Assembly (NCBI GenBank): GCA_964350875.1
Contig: CAYGLT010000013.1
Location: forward strand, 1 to 48,722
Length of the DNA: 48,722 bases
Direction of reading: 5' to 3'
Source: JAHBXC01 sp964350875
Lineage (GTDB): Bacteria > Planctomycetota > Phycisphaerae > Phycisphaerales > UBA1924
Part shown: piece after piece, positions 18,948-28,425 of the stretch
How the letters are laid out: every line of letters begins with the position of its first letter
How positions within the stretch are numbered: the stretch's first letter is position 1
Position numbers and translations under genes: made by a program
The notes under the pieces: model-generated
The model's input: the letters and a program-made list of their open reading frames with translations, nothing else
What the model was told of the DNA's origin: nothing
The model's database searches: none

Positions 18948-19268
18948 ATGCCCGCCGACCACGACGCTTCGCTTTCACCCGCCGATGTCCGCCGCATCGC
19001 CCGCCTTGCGCGGCTCGAACTCTCCGACGAGCAGGTGGACGCGTTCTCCACCCGGCTCGGCGCGACGCTGGGGTACATCGAGCGGCTCCAGAAACTCGAT
19101 CTGGAAGCCGTCGAGCCGCTGACCAACCCGCTCGACCAGACCAACCGGCTCGACGAGGATGTCGAAGGTCCCACGCTCGACACCGACGCGCTCATGAAGA
19201 TGGCGCCCGAGACCTTCCCCCCGTTCGTGCGGGTCCCCAAGGTGCTGGGCGACGAGGGCGCGGCCTGA
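18948..19268 (+). CDS. gatC: Asp-tRNA(Asn)/Glu-tRNA(Gln) amidotransferase subunit C
   Basis: The product is 106 aa, typical for GatC. It matches the family from SPADVRRIARLARLEL through LGYIERLQKLDLEAVEPLTNP to the DEDVEGPTLDTDALMKMAPE segment and the FVRVPKVL end. GatC stabilises the GatAB complex that makes Gln-tRNA or Asn-tRNA by transamidation. gatA is not in the window, while gatB lies about 23 kb away at 41962-43497, so the subunits are scattered. The ATG at 18948 is the only start that gives a normal N-terminus. It is divergent from the RNase Z-like gene across 168 bp. Confidence 0.95.
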   Translation: MPADHDASLSPADVRRIARLARLELSDEQVDAFSTRLGATLGYIERLQKLDLEAVEPLTNPLDQTNRLDEDVEGPTLDTDALMKMAPETFPPFVRVPKVLGDEGAA

Positions 19269-19283
19269 AGCAACGCTGATCAA

Positions 19284-19320
19284 GAAAAACACCGCCGCAA
19301 GCGACGAGCGCTCGCGGCGG
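19284..19320 (-). terminator. Intrinsic terminator of FG-GAP/dockerin protein
   Basis: On the minus strand a 12-bp stem with one mismatch (19320-19309 with 19303-19292), a 5-nt loop and then TTTTT (19289-19285) lie 34 bp beyond the stop at 19354. The stem may also stop gatC transcripts from the other side. Confidence 0.8.
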
Positions 19321-19353
19321 CGTGTGGTGTGCTGTGCGTTTGCTGTCAGCGGA

Positions 19354-20841
19354 TCACTTGCAGTTGCTGCCGAACGCCGACAGGATCGTGTTCAGGTCGC
19401 TGAAGTCCACCGTGCCGCTGCAGTTCCCGTCGCCCTCGACGCCGGCGCCGGTCTGACCGAAGGCCGCGAGGACGATGTTGAGGTCCGTGAAGTTCACGAT
19501 GTCGTCGGCGTTGATATCGCCCGGGCACGGGACCTCTTCGTAGACGAGCGCGGTGATGCTCTCGGAGAAGGGCGACTCTTCGAACTGGTTGGTGACGCGA
19601 GCGACGACCGCGTCGAGGTTGCCGTCGTTGTTCACATCGCCCACGGCGATGCCGGTGGCGTAGCCGATGACGCTGCCGTCGATGTTCTCATCGAAGTACA
19701 CGGGGCTCTTGCGCGACGCGAGGATCGCGCCCGTGGCAGCATCGATGTAGAGGACCTCCTCGGAGTCGCCCGATGTGCCGCGGAGCGCGAGCACGAGGTC
19801 GTTCACGCCGTCGCCGTTGATGTCCGAGTAGGACGCCGCGCTGGCGTCGATGCCCGGACCGTAGAGGGCGACATCCTCGACGAGCGGATCGCCCGTGGCG
19901 CCCGAGAGCACGCTGTACACGCCGTTGACGATCACGGCGAGGTCGGGCGCGCCGTCGTCGTCCAGATCGCCGACCGCGGCCGCAGCGAGACTGCCGCCGC
20001 CGAACTGGTCCACGATGCGGATCCACACGCCGTTCTCGAGGTCGTTGGCGGAAAGCACGAGGATCGACTGGTTGGTCGCGATGAACACATCGTTGACGCC
20101 GTCGTCGTTGACATCGCCGAGTTGGCCGATGACGCGGCCGAGGCGCGGGTTCAGCCCGCCGCCCACGACGCTGTCGAGCAGTGCGCCGTTGCTGCCGGAG
20201 AACACGGCGGCGGCGCCGGGCGGGACCGGGTCGCCGTTGGGGTTGTACGCGGGGAGCGACATCAACAGGTCGTTGCGACCGTCGTTGTTGATGTCACCGA
20301 TGTCGACAATCTGGTTGCCGAACTCGCCGCCGAACCCGTTGATGTTGTAGAGCAGCGAGCCGGTCATGCCGGAATAGACCGAGACGCGACCGGAGCCGTT
20401 GTTGAAGCGGCGCACGCCCACGAGCACATCGTCGAAGCCGTCGTTGTTCACATCGGCCGAGCCGACGCGCCAGCCGAAGCCGTCGAGTTGCGTGGGGTTC
20501 GTCCAGGTCGCGCCGAGGAATTCGCGCAGGATCGATCCGTCGGCGCCCGAGAACACGCGGACCATGCCGCGGCGGTTGGTGGCTCCGACCGTGCCGAACG
20601 CGGCCTCGGAGAAGCCGACGATCACATCGTCGAAGCCGTCGTTGTTGATATCGCCCACGGCGACCTGGTTCAGGCCGTCGCCGACCACAACGCCCGGCGC
20701 GATCCGGTCGTTGGCCGTGATCGTGAAAGACGCGTCCGCCGCGCCGCCGTCGACGCAGGGCTGCGCGAGCGTGCTGCCCGCAAGAACCGACAACACAACC
20801 GACGCACGCAGGGCGTGCGTAGAAACACTGCTCAGGGACAT
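19354..20841 (-). CDS. Secreted FG-GAP repeat protein with paired dockerin-like C-terminus
   Basis: The product is 495 aa. I start at the ATG at 20841 because GGAGG stands just upstream; the open frame extends further but has no such site. A signal peptide ends near STLAQ. About seven FG-GAP/integrin-type repeats follow, each with a calcium-loop pattern such as GDINNDGFDDVIVG or GDVNNDGNLDAVVA, giving a likely beta-propeller. The C-terminal ~55 residues contain two dockerin-like units: PGDINADDIVNFTDLN..LAAFG and DGNCSGTVDFSDLN..LSAFG. In this bacterial group such ends are common on exported proteins, possibly for surface attachment; that role is inferred. The next upstream gene is a paralogue in the same orientation. 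Confidence 0.9.
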   Translation of the reverse strand: MSLSSVSTHALRASVVLSVLAGSTLAQPCVDGGAADASFTITANDRIAPGVVVGDGLNQVAVGDINNDGFDDVIVGFSEAAFGTVGATNRRGMVRVFSGADGSILREFLGATWTNPTQLDGFGWRVGSADVNNDGFDDVLVGVRRFNNGSGRVSVYSGMTGSLLYNINGFGGEFGNQIVDIGDINNDGRNDLLMSLPAYNPNGDPVPPGAAAVFSGSNGALLDSVVGGGLNPRLGRVIGQLGDVNDDGVNDVFIATNQSILVLSANDLENGVWIRIVDQFGGGSLAAAAVGDLDDDGAPDLAVIVNGVYSVLSGATGDPLVEDVALYGPGIDASAASYSDINGDGVNDLVLALRGTSGDSEEVLYIDAATGAILASRKSPVYFDENIDGSVIGYATGIAVGDVNNDGNLDAVVARVTNQFEESPFSESITALVYEEVPCPGDINADDIVNFTDLNIVLAAFGQTGAGVEGDGNCSGTVDFSDLNTILSAFGSNCK

Positions 20842-20925
20842 CCGAACCTCCACCGTTGGATCAGGTTTGTTTCGCGCCAGCCTGTCTGTGCTCACCGGCG
20901 CGAATGCTCTCTACTCACTTCTTGG

Positions 20926-20942
20926 GGAACGCCGGGCGTTCC
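20926..20942. repeat. Perfect inverted repeat between two FG-GAP genes
   Basis: GGAACGCC (20926-20933) and GGCGTTCC (20935-20942) are separated by one base. No T-run follows on either side. It lies 85 bp upstream of the FG-GAP gene start, so an operator or a poor terminator are both possible. Confidence 0.45.
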
Positions 20943-20983
20943 TTGCACCGCTTTCTACGGGCGTGGCCTTCCCGGGGATGCGA

Positions 20984-22585
20984 TCAACGCGAGAGTTCAC
21001 GATTTTCGAGCGCTTTGAGCCCCGGGGCTTTCGCACCCAGCCCATCTTCACACCCTTCCGCGGCGCCGCGGGGCGGAAGTGACGGGCCAATCGATCCATA
21101 ACGCTCCATGACGATCGTCAGATCCTCATGGTTAACTGTCCCGTCGGAATTCACATCTCCCGAACGGTTCAGGTCGCTGTACCGATGGAAGCGTGACAGC
21201 GCGAGGTTGAGATCGCGGAAATCGACGCGGCCGTCGGCGTTCGCGTCGCCCGGGAGCCAGGGCCCCGCGTACACGGCCACGACGAACCGATCAAACCCGC
21301 TCTCGTCCGGTTCGCCCTGCGCATCGACCGGATACACCTCGAAGGCGATGTCGTCAGAGTTGGAAGGAATCGTCAGCACGATGTCGCCGAAGGATGCGCT
21401 GCGCATCTCGTGGCGCATCCAAACACCGCCGACAAGCGCGCGGTGCCGCGGAAGAAACCGTGCGCCGGGTTCACGCGTGCGCGCATCGACGAGGTTAATC
21501 TCGTCGTCGAGCGGGTCGAAGTCGCCGAGCGGTCCGCCGTGGATCATCGCGGCGTCGTTCGCGCCGTCGCCGCTGAAGTCCGCGGAGCGCAGCGCGCGGA
21601 GCGGCGGCGGGAACCCCGGGAAACCGACCGGCCCCTCGTCCCCGAACGCGCCGACGCCGCGGAACTCGAACAGGATGTTGAACTGGACGAACTCGCCGAA
21701 CCCGTCGTTGTCGATGTCGCCGAGCCACGAGAGGAACCCCTCGCCCGCGTTGTAGCCGAACACCACGGCGCCGGTGTCGCCGCGCATCGCGCGGGCTCGT
21801 TCCTGAGGGACCGTGAACTCCGGTGCGCCGCAGGAGTACTCGGCGATACCGTCGCCGTCGAGGTCGCCGAGCACATCGACACGGTCGGAAAGAACCTGCC
21901 GCGAGTGGAGCAGCGCGCCCGTGTCGCCGTCGTACGACCACAGGGTGGGAAGGCGGCCAGCGTCGCTGCTGTCGAGCACGAGAAAGTCGTCGCGCTGATC
22001 GAGGGTGGCGTCGCCCAGGCGGATGATCGTGTTGCCGAAGCGCTCGGCGCCGACGGGGCCGTTGATCGTGCGCACGAACGCGCCCGAGGAATCGAACACA
22101 TCGACGCGGCCGCGGCCGGAGTTCGCGAGCGGCGCAGCGATCACGAAGTCCATCCGCCCGTCGGCGTTGACATCCGCGAGGGCGATCTCGGCGCCGAACG
22201 CGTCGATCTGCGCGGGCGTCGCCCAGGGCTGACCGACGATCTCGACCAGCACTTCGCCCGTCGCGCCCGAGTACGCGCGGACGACACCTGCGCGCGTTGC
22301 GCCGCTCTGTGTGTCGCAATCACCGAACGCGCACTCGGCGAATCCCATGACCACATCGGCGCGGCCGTCGCCGTCGATATCGCCCACGGCGAGCGCACGG
22401 TTCGTGCGACCGAAGCCGATGCTCGGCGGCGCGATGCGCGACGACAACGCGATCTCGAAGGTGACCAAGTGGTTTGCCGCGAAGCCTGCTGGGAGCAGCC
22501 CCTCGGTTATCGGATCACCGGCCTGCGCTGACGCCGCGATCACGCACACGCCGACAGCGCACAACAGAAGGCCTGGCTTTCCCAC
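20984..22585 (-). CDS. Secreted FG-GAP repeat protein with dockerin-like repeats, paralogue
   Basis: The product is 533 aa from a GTG at 22585, chosen because GAGGAG lies 5 bp upstream; an in-frame ATG at 22612 has no ribosome site and would place Arg/Glu residues ahead of the signal peptide (VGKPGLLLCAVGVCVIAASAQA). FG-GAP repeats include VGDIDGDGRADVVMG, LADVNADGRMDFVIA and LGDLDGDGIAEYSCG. Two dockerin-like units follow: GDANADGRVDFRDLNLALSRF and GDVNSDGTVNHEDLTIVMERYG. Unlike its neighbour it has about 35 further residues after the second unit (including a Cys and an Arg-rich end), which is unusual because these repeats normally close the protein. Confidence 0.88.
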   Translation of the reverse strand: MGKPGLLLCAVGVCVIAASAQAGDPITEGLLPAGFAANHLVTFEIALSSRIAPPSIGFGRTNRALAVGDIDGDGRADVVMGFAECAFGDCDTQSGATRAGVVRAYSGATGEVLVEIVGQPWATPAQIDAFGAEIALADVNADGRMDFVIAAPLANSGRGRVDVFDSSGAFVRTINGPVGAERFGNTIIRLGDATLDQRDDFLVLDSSDAGRLPTLWSYDGDTGALLHSRQVLSDRVDVLGDLDGDGIAEYSCGAPEFTVPQERARAMRGDTGAVVFGYNAGEGFLSWLGDIDNDGFGEFVQFNILFEFRGVGAFGDEGPVGFPGFPPPLRALRSADFSGDGANDAAMIHGGPLGDFDPLDDEINLVDARTREPGARFLPRHRALVGGVWMRHEMRSASFGDIVLTIPSNSDDIAFEVYPVDAQGEPDESGFDRFVVAVYAGPWLPGDANADGRVDFRDLNLALSRFHRYSDLNRSGDVNSDGTVNHEDLTIVMERYGSIGPSLPPRGAAEGCEDGLGAKAPGLKALENRELSR

Positions 22586-22667
22586 AATCACTCCTCTCTC
22601 GCGACCGGGCATCGGACGCGAAGGATTCGGGGCGCGTGCGGGTCCGGTTGCCCGGGCGAAGCGATAA

Positions 22668-25082
22668 TTATTCCTGGCGCATCTGGGGGTACACGATGAC
22701 GCGGTCGTGCACGACGAGCACGAGGTCGTCGGCGCCGTCGCCCGTCATATCCACGATGAACGCGAGCGATGGCTGGAGGTCGCTCTGGCGCTCCTGCTCG
22801 AAGAGCCGGGTCTGGAAGACTTCGAACTCGGTGGCGAGGAGGAGTTGGCGCTCCTTGGAGAAGGTGAGGATGGACGCCATCTTCTCGCCCGCGTCGAGCA
22901 CGACGAGGTCGGTGTACCCGTCGCCGTTGAGGTCGCCCGATTCGAGGTCGTGGTCGAGGCGTCGGTCGCTGTCGGCGCGCCACGAACCCACGGTCTCCAT
23001 CGCGATGCGCTCGCCCGCGAGGCGCACGATGCCCATCGCGTCGCCCGAGAGCACGAGGATGTTGGGCTGGCCGTCGCCCGAGAACGCGCCGCTGTAGATC
23101 GACGCGGGCTCGACGCCCGAGACGCGCACGCGGTCGGCGACATCCCACACGCCGTTGTCGTCTCGCTCGAACATGACGAGGCGGCGCGAAGACTTGTCGG
23201 CGGCGACGAGGCGCACTTCCCCGCCGTCGTCCATCACGGAAAGCGCGGAGAACGACGCGCGGCGCTCGGGGTCGGTGACCTGCTCGACGACGCGCCATCC
23301 GCCGTCTTTGTCGAAGCGCGCGGCGCGCACGAAGTTCGCGTCGGCGATGAGCAGTTCGTCCTTCCCGTCGCCGTCGATATCGAGCAGCGCGGAGTTGTCG
23401 GGACCGGCGGCCTGCACGAGCCCGAACTGGGGCATCTCCTTGTCGGTGAGAACGGTGAGGTCGCCCTCGCTCGATGCGCCCTGCACCATCACCATCGGCT
23501 CGCCCGGCGTGAGCAGGAGCAGGTCCACCGCGCCGTCCTGGTCGACATCGGCAGGCACAACGCTGCTCGGCGGCCGGCGCACTCCGTCGAGTTTCACGGC
23601 GCGCGGCGGGCGGTTCGCCGACGCCGGCTCGTGGATCTCGAGGAACACATCGCGGCGCAGTTCCGCGACGATCGCGAGCGCGGGGCGCGGGTTCGCGTCG
23701 TCGCCGAGGTTCACGAACGCGAGCGCCTGGGGCGTCGCGCCCGCGGTTGCGAGCGAGATCGGCCGCGGGAACGAGAGCCGGTCGTTCTCGTACGCGCTGA
23801 CGCCGACGGTCTTCTCGTCCTCGCTGAGCACGAAGATCTCGAGCGGCCCCTCGCCGTCCCACTGGCCCGCGGCGACGGCCTTGGGGTTCTTGAAGGTGCT
23901 GAAGCGTGCGGGCGTGCGCAACGGCGCGCCGCGGCGCTGCGTGTACAGAAGTGTCGCGTTGCCCTGCGCGTCCACCGACACAAGGTCGTCGAGGCCGTTG
24001 CCCGTGATGTCCCCCACCACCACGGAGCGCGTGGAGCCGGGGAGGGAAAGGATGTCGGCCTGCACATCGCGCTCGGCGACGCGCGCGGCGGCGGATTCGG
24101 GCTCGATCTGCTCGGTGACGAAGTCGTACACCATCACGCGATTCGTGGGTCGTTCGACAACGGCGAGCGAGGTCCCGGCGCGGTTGGCGAACTCGACGGG
24201 CTGCGCGTCGCGCAGGGGCGCGCTCTCGAATCGCAGTTCGGGGCCGAGGCGTCGCATGGCGGCGCCGGTGGTCGAATCCTGCTCCTGCGCCCAGAGTCGG
24301 ATCGGGTACGAGTTCTCGGGGACGGCGGCGAGGATGTCGGTCAGCCCGTCGCCCGTGAAGTCCGCGGTGTAGACGGCGACGATCTGCTCGCGCGAGCCGT
24401 CGTTGGCGCCGAGTTCGACATGCTCGCCCAAACGGCCCTGGTGGGTGATGGGATAGACGCGCACGCGGCCGCCCACAAGCGTGACGACCTCGGGCCCGTC
24501 GCCCGGGGCGCCCATGACATCGGCGATCTTCAACCCGTCGCGCGTGGCCGAGAGCCCGAAGACGCGCGAGCGGGCGAGTTCCTGGAACGCGCCGTCGTCG
24601 GTCTGGCGGAGGACCACGAACTCGCCGCCGTCACCCGTATAGAGGATGTCGGTTTTGGAGTCGGCGTTGACATCGTGGGCGGCGATCGAACTCACACGCT
24701 GGCGGAGCGGGAGGTCGACGCGGTCGAACCACGCGCTGGGGGGCAGTTCGTTGGGCGTCCCGCCGCGCGAGCCGGGGGTGATGGATTCGGGGTTGTCGAG
24801 GCGGCTCTCGGCGCGCTGGAGGTGGATCTCGAGGCGGCTCTTGCGGTTGTTGACGATCGCCAGGTCGATGCGGCCGTCGTTATTGAAGTCGCCCGTGGCG
24901 ATCGGGCCGAGGCCCTGATCGACCACGATGAAGCGGGGCTGATCGAACCCGAAGTAGCGTCCGAGGTTCTGTTCGGAGGCGACGGCGTCGGCCGGGTCGG
25001 CGGCGGACGCGACAGCGCCGGAGGCGGCCAGCACGGCAAGCAGGAGCGTGCGAGAAGGACGGACGAGGGTGTTCATGAGCAT
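22668..25082 (-). CDS. Secreted VCBS/FG-GAP repeat protein
   Basis: The product is 804 aa from the ATG at 25082 (MLMNTLVRPSR); an ATG two codons on (25076) is equally possible. The frame is open far upstream but that part runs antisense to the protease gene and is not coding. A signal peptide ends near AVASA. Roughly nine propeller-type repeats are spread along the protein, for example TGDFNNDGRIDLAIV, ADFTGDGLTDILAA, GDITGNGLDDLVSV, DVDQDGAVDLLLL and GDLNGDGYTDLVVL. There is no dockerin-like end; it stops after a last repeat (MTGDGADDLVLV). It is probably an extracellular or periplasmic propeller. It is the third such protein in a row on this strand and is divergent from the trypsin-like protease. 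Confidence 0.87.
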   Translation of the reverse strand: MLMNTLVRPSRTLLLAVLAASGAVASAADPADAVASEQNLGRYFGFDQPRFIVVDQGLGPIATGDFNNDGRIDLAIVNNRKSRLEIHLQRAESRLDNPESITPGSRGGTPNELPPSAWFDRVDLPLRQRVSSIAAHDVNADSKTDILYTGDGGEFVVLRQTDDGAFQELARSRVFGLSATRDGLKIADVMGAPGDGPEVVTLVGGRVRVYPITHQGRLGEHVELGANDGSREQIVAVYTADFTGDGLTDILAAVPENSYPIRLWAQEQDSTTGAAMRRLGPELRFESAPLRDAQPVEFANRAGTSLAVVERPTNRVMVYDFVTEQIEPESAAARVAERDVQADILSLPGSTRSVVVGDITGNGLDDLVSVDAQGNATLLYTQRRGAPLRTPARFSTFKNPKAVAAGQWDGEGPLEIFVLSEDEKTVGVSAYENDRLSFPRPISLATAGATPQALAFVNLGDDANPRPALAIVAELRRDVFLEIHEPASANRPPRAVKLDGVRRPPSSVVPADVDQDGAVDLLLLTPGEPMVMVQGASSEGDLTVLTDKEMPQFGLVQAAGPDNSALLDIDGDGKDELLIADANFVRAARFDKDGGWRVVEQVTDPERRASFSALSVMDDGGEVRLVAADKSSRRLVMFERDDNGVWDVADRVRVSGVEPASIYSGAFSGDGQPNILVLSGDAMGIVRLAGERIAMETVGSWRADSDRRLDHDLESGDLNGDGYTDLVVLDAGEKMASILTFSKERQLLLATEFEVFQTRLFEQERQSDLQPSLAFIVDMTGDGADDLVLVVHDRVIVYPQMRQE

Positions 25083-25241
25083 TCTGAATCGCCTGCGCTG
25101 GGTCGCCGCCTTTGGCGACCCTGGAGAGTCCGGGGAGGGGCGGCGGAACCGCATCCGATCATCTACTGTAATCCACGAGTGCGCGGGCGGTTCGGCCCGC
25201 AGGCGGACCTTTCGGCCCTCAGCGGCGTCGAACACGACACC

Positions 25242-26255
25242 ATGACGGAGCGCCCAGTGCCCAGACGAGCAGCCATCGTAATCGCCGGTCTCATCCTTCC
25301 TCTTGGGGTCCCCGCGCTTGCGCAGGAGACCGACCTCGAGACGCGGCGCACGGATCTGGTCACCTTCACCGACGGGCGGGTCATCACCGCGCCGATCGTG
25401 AAGGAGACCGTCGACGCGGTGTGGCTGGACCTCGGGTACGACATCCTCAAGGCGCCGCGCACCAGCATCGAGACCATCGAGCGTGCGTCCGACGCCGGGG
25501 GGATCGACGAGAGCCCCGCGACGCGCGACCGGCTCTTTCGCGTGGCGACCGGAAATGCGCCGGAGCGGACTCCGAAAGAACAATCTCAGCGAGTGGGCGG
25601 AGCCGTTGTGTTGATCAGCACGCCCCGCGCGCTGGGCTCGGGGTTCATCATCAACCCCGAGGGGTACGCGATCACCAACGCCCATGTGATCCAGGGCGAG
25701 CGGCGTCTGCGCGCCACGGTGTTCGATCAGTCGTCCGGCGCGATGCGCCGCATGGATGTGGAGCAGGTCGAGATCATCGCCGTCAACAACCATCTCGATC
25801 TGGCGCTGATCAAACTCACCCACCCCGAGGGCGGCGAGTTCCCGACGGTGCCCCTGAATGTCGACGACGACCTGAGCGCGGGCCAGACGGTGTTCGCGAT
25901 CGGCGCGCCGCTCGGCCTCGACAGGACGCTGTCGGAGGGCGTGATCGCCACGACCCTGCGCAACTTCGAGGGCGTGACCTATATCCAGACCACGGCGCAG
26001 ATCAACCCCGGCAACTCGGGCGGCCCGCTCTTCAACGCGAAGGGCGAGGTGATCGGCGTCGCGAACATGAAGATCCCCTTCGGCGAGGGGCTCGGGTTCG
26101 CGATCCCCATGCGTTATGTGCGCGATTTCATCCGCCACCGCGACGCGTTCGCGTACGACAAGAACAATCCCAACAGCGGGTACATGTACAACGACCCGCC
26201 CCAGCGCGTGGACTTCGGCGTGGCGCCCGCGCTCGACGATTCTGACGCCCGCTGA
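25242..26255 (+). CDS. Exported trypsin-like serine protease without PDZ domain
   Basis: The product is 337 aa. A signal peptide ends near ALAQ (residue 28). Residues ~38-82 form a small beta motif (VTFTDGRVITAPIVKETVDAVWL... then I-x-x-I) that recalls the strand repeats in the protein at 1-1205. The S1C-type protease domain has His148 (TNAHV), Asp186 (NHLDLALIK) and Ser259 (NPGNSGGPL), all intact. The protein ends soon after the domain with no PDZ, unlike HtrA/DegP. The ATG at 25242 is the first that yields the signal peptide. The next gene is 66 bp downstream on the same strand. Confidence 0.92.
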   Translation: MTERPVPRRAAIVIAGLILPLGVPALAQETDLETRRTDLVTFTDGRVITAPIVKETVDAVWLDLGYDILKAPRTSIETIERASDAGGIDESPATRDRLFRVATGNAPERTPKEQSQRVGGAVVLISTPRALGSGFIINPEGYAITNAHVIQGERRLRATVFDQSSGAMRRMDVEQVEIIAVNNHLDLALIKLTHPEGGEFPTVPLNVDDDLSAGQTVFAIGAPLGLDRTLSEGVIATTLRNFEGVTYIQTTAQINPGNSGGPLFNAKGEVIGVANMKIPFGEGLGFAIPMRYVRDFIRHRDAFAYDKNNPNSGYMYNDPPQRVDFGVAPALDDSDAR

Positions 26256-26321
26256 TCCTGCTCGCGACACTCACACGAAGGTGTATTCCCTGTGAACCGA
26301 ATCTCTCGAAAGGTTGCTTCC

Positions 26322-28208
26322 ATGCGCGTTCCGATGCTTGCGCGTGCGGCGGGGTGCGCCCTCGCCGCGTCTTCGTTCGCGGGCGTTGCGTTCGCGGCGG
26401 ACATCGCCGACCTCGCGCCGCGCGGGTCGTTCCTGGTCGCGTCGGTGGACGACTGGCCCGCGATGAAGGGCGACTTCGAGAAGAACGGGCTCTTCGGTCT
26501 CTGGAACGACAAGTCGGTTCGCGGGTACCTGCACGCGAGTTTCGCCGACCTTGGCTGGAGCGTCGAGGATCTCGAGGATCGGTTCTCGTCGCTGGGCGTT
26601 GATCTCGAGGACCTCCCGCCGCTGGGCACGACGCTCGGCGCCGCGCTGTTCATGGCGCCCAAGCAGGGCGTGGACGGCCGCGCACTGGAGGGCGATCTTG
26701 CCGAGCAGATGGCGCAGGTGCTCGTGGTCGCCGAACTCGACGGCGGCGAGGCCGAGGACGGCCGCGACCTGTGGGAGATCGTCGTCGGAGCGCTCGACAG
26801 CGCCGATCAGGACGGCGACATCGAACTCGAGCGCGTCGATTACGGCGACGCCGAGATGTACCGCGTGATCACGCGCTACGAGATGGAGGACTGGGACGAA
26901 GACGCGTGGGAGCGATGGGACCCCGAAGCGCCGGACGCCGACGACAACATGCCCGAGCCGGTGACGGTCGAGGTGGTGGATGTCGATTATGTCGCGCGGG
27001 TCGCCGGGCACATGGTCTACACGACGAGTTTTGATGTGGCGCGCGACACGGTCGACCGTCTCGAGGGCCGCGAGCGCGGGGAGACGATCGGCGATGTGCG
27101 CGAGTTCGTCGACGCGCGGAGCACCAACCCCGCCGGCGCGCACGCGTACGCCGTGGTTCTGCCCAAGGTGTTCGTGCAGGAGAGCGGCGACCTGGACGAA
27201 CTCCCGGTCCCGATGATGTTCGGCGTCGATGACGCGGGCGACGCGATTTTCGGCACGCTCGGTCTCGACAGCGTCAGCGCGCTGTCGGCGGCGCTGGTGA
27301 GCGACTCGCGCGACGCGATCGCGGAAGTGCAGTTCATCGCGCACATGCCGGAGCAGCGCGGCGTGTTCTCGCTGATCAGCGGCGCGCCGCTCCCCGCGAC
27401 CCCCCCGTCGTTCGTCGGTCCCGACGCGACTTCGCTCGGCGTGTTCCGCGTGAACTTCTCGGGCGTGATCCCGCTCGCGCGTGAGGTGCTCGCGTCGTTC
27501 CCCGACAGCCCCGAGACGGACGGCATGACGATGCAGTTCGAGCAGATGGCCGGCATGGTCGAGCCGCTGCTCGACGCGCTGGGCCCGGAGGTGATCCAGG
27601 TCGGCACGACGGCGCGGCCGTTCTCCGCCGAGAGCTCCGGGATGCTGGTTGCGGTGTCGATGAAGGACGCGGACGCGGTGCGCAACGCGCTGAACAGCGT
27701 GGGCGGGATGGCCGGCCTCATGCCGCGCGACTTCGCCGGATCGACGATCTGGGAATCGCAGTTCATGCCGGTCGCGGTGGGCATGGGCACGAACCATGTG
27801 TTCATCGGGATGACCGGCGCGCAGGCGGTGGAGAAGGCGATGCTCGCGGCTTCGCAGCCCGACGCGCCGAAACTCGCCGACGATCCGCGGTTCGCCGCGG
27901 CGAAGCGCGCGCTGGGCGACGGCGGCATCGCGATGGGCTGGAGCGACACGAAGACCGCGCTCGACTACGCCGCGTGGACCGCGGCGAACCTTGAGCAGGT
28001 GGTTCGCGCGCAGGCCGCGAGTTACGGCATGCCCGAGGAACAGGTCGAGGAGTATGTCGAGTTCATTCTCGACCAGGCGCCCGAGTCGGCGCGGATGGCG
28101 CCGCCCGTTGACGCGATCACGCGCGTCGTCGGCGACACGGTCTCGGTGTTCCGCTCGACGAATCGCGGCATCGAGGGCCGCGTGCTGATGCTCAAAGCGC
28201 AGCGCTGA
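26322..28208 (+). CDS. Large secreted protein of unknown function
   Basis: The product is 628 aa from the ATG at 26322; AAAGG lies upstream at ~8 bp, whereas the in-frame GTG at 26292 has no clear site. The signal peptide is residues 1-25 (ending GVAFA). The mature start, DLAPRGSFLVASVDDWPAMK, then GLFGLWND, resembles the opening of DUF3352-like proteins (a hydrophobic strand followed by a short helix), but I am not confident of the family. The rest is a mix of acidic stretches (DWDEDAWERWDPEAPDADD) and alpha/beta segments with no catalytic motif I recognise. It sits between a trypsin-like protease and an opposite-strand HtrA gene, so an envelope substrate or co-factor is a guess only. Confidence 0.8.
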   Translation: MRVPMLARAAGCALAASSFAGVAFAADIADLAPRGSFLVASVDDWPAMKGDFEKNGLFGLWNDKSVRGYLHASFADLGWSVEDLEDRFSSLGVDLEDLPPLGTTLGAALFMAPKQGVDGRALEGDLAEQMAQVLVVAELDGGEAEDGRDLWEIVVGALDSADQDGDIELERVDYGDAEMYRVITRYEMEDWDEDAWERWDPEAPDADDNMPEPVTVEVVDVDYVARVAGHMVYTTSFDVARDTVDRLEGRERGETIGDVREFVDARSTNPAGAHAYAVVLPKVFVQESGDLDELPVPMMFGVDDAGDAIFGTLGLDSVSALSAALVSDSRDAIAEVQFIAHMPEQRGVFSLISGAPLPATPPSFVGPDATSLGVFRVNFSGVIPLAREVLASFPDSPETDGMTMQFEQMAGMVEPLLDALGPEVIQVGTTARPFSAESSGMLVAVSMKDADAVRNALNSVGGMAGLMPRDFAGSTIWESQFMPVAVGMGTNHVFIGMTGAQAVEKAMLAASQPDAPKLADDPRFAAAKRALGDGGIAMGWSDTKTALDYAAWTAANLEQVVRAQAASYGMPEEQVEEYVEFILDQAPESARMAPPVDAITRVVGDTVSVFRSTNRGIEGRVLMLKAQR

Positions 28209-28342
28209 TCGACGCGTGAAGTGACAATCTGGGCAAACTGTTCGCCGCGTTTGCGCGATTCATCGGCATCGCCGATCGCGGCGCGCGCGGCCTCGGCGTA
28301 GCGTTGCGCACACCTCGATAGACACCCGGTCTCACGCTCCCC

Positions 28343-28379
28343 AAAAAAGAAAGCAGGGCGCCATCGTTGGACGGCGCCC
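28343..28379 (-). terminator. Intrinsic terminator of htrA-like gene
   Basis: On the minus strand GGGCGCC (28379-28373) pairs with GGCGCCC (28362-28356) around a 10-nt loop, then after 7 bases comes TTTTTT (28348-28343). It is 46 bp beyond the stop at 28426. The remainder of 28209-28425 has no gene I can see. Confidence 0.75.
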
Positions 28380-28425
28380 CGCTGGAGGAGAGAGAGAGAT
28401 CGTTTGGATTGTAGTGGCTATCGGT

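Noticed and set aside
22707..26255. A very long plus-strand frame ending with the trypsin-like protease
   Set aside because: Only the part from 25242 matches a protease with a signal peptide; the rest is the shadow of the VCBS gene on the other strand.
25083..26270. Upstream extension of the VCBS gene frame on the minus strand
   Set aside because: It is antisense to the protease gene and shows no protein-like composition; the signal peptide begins at 25082.
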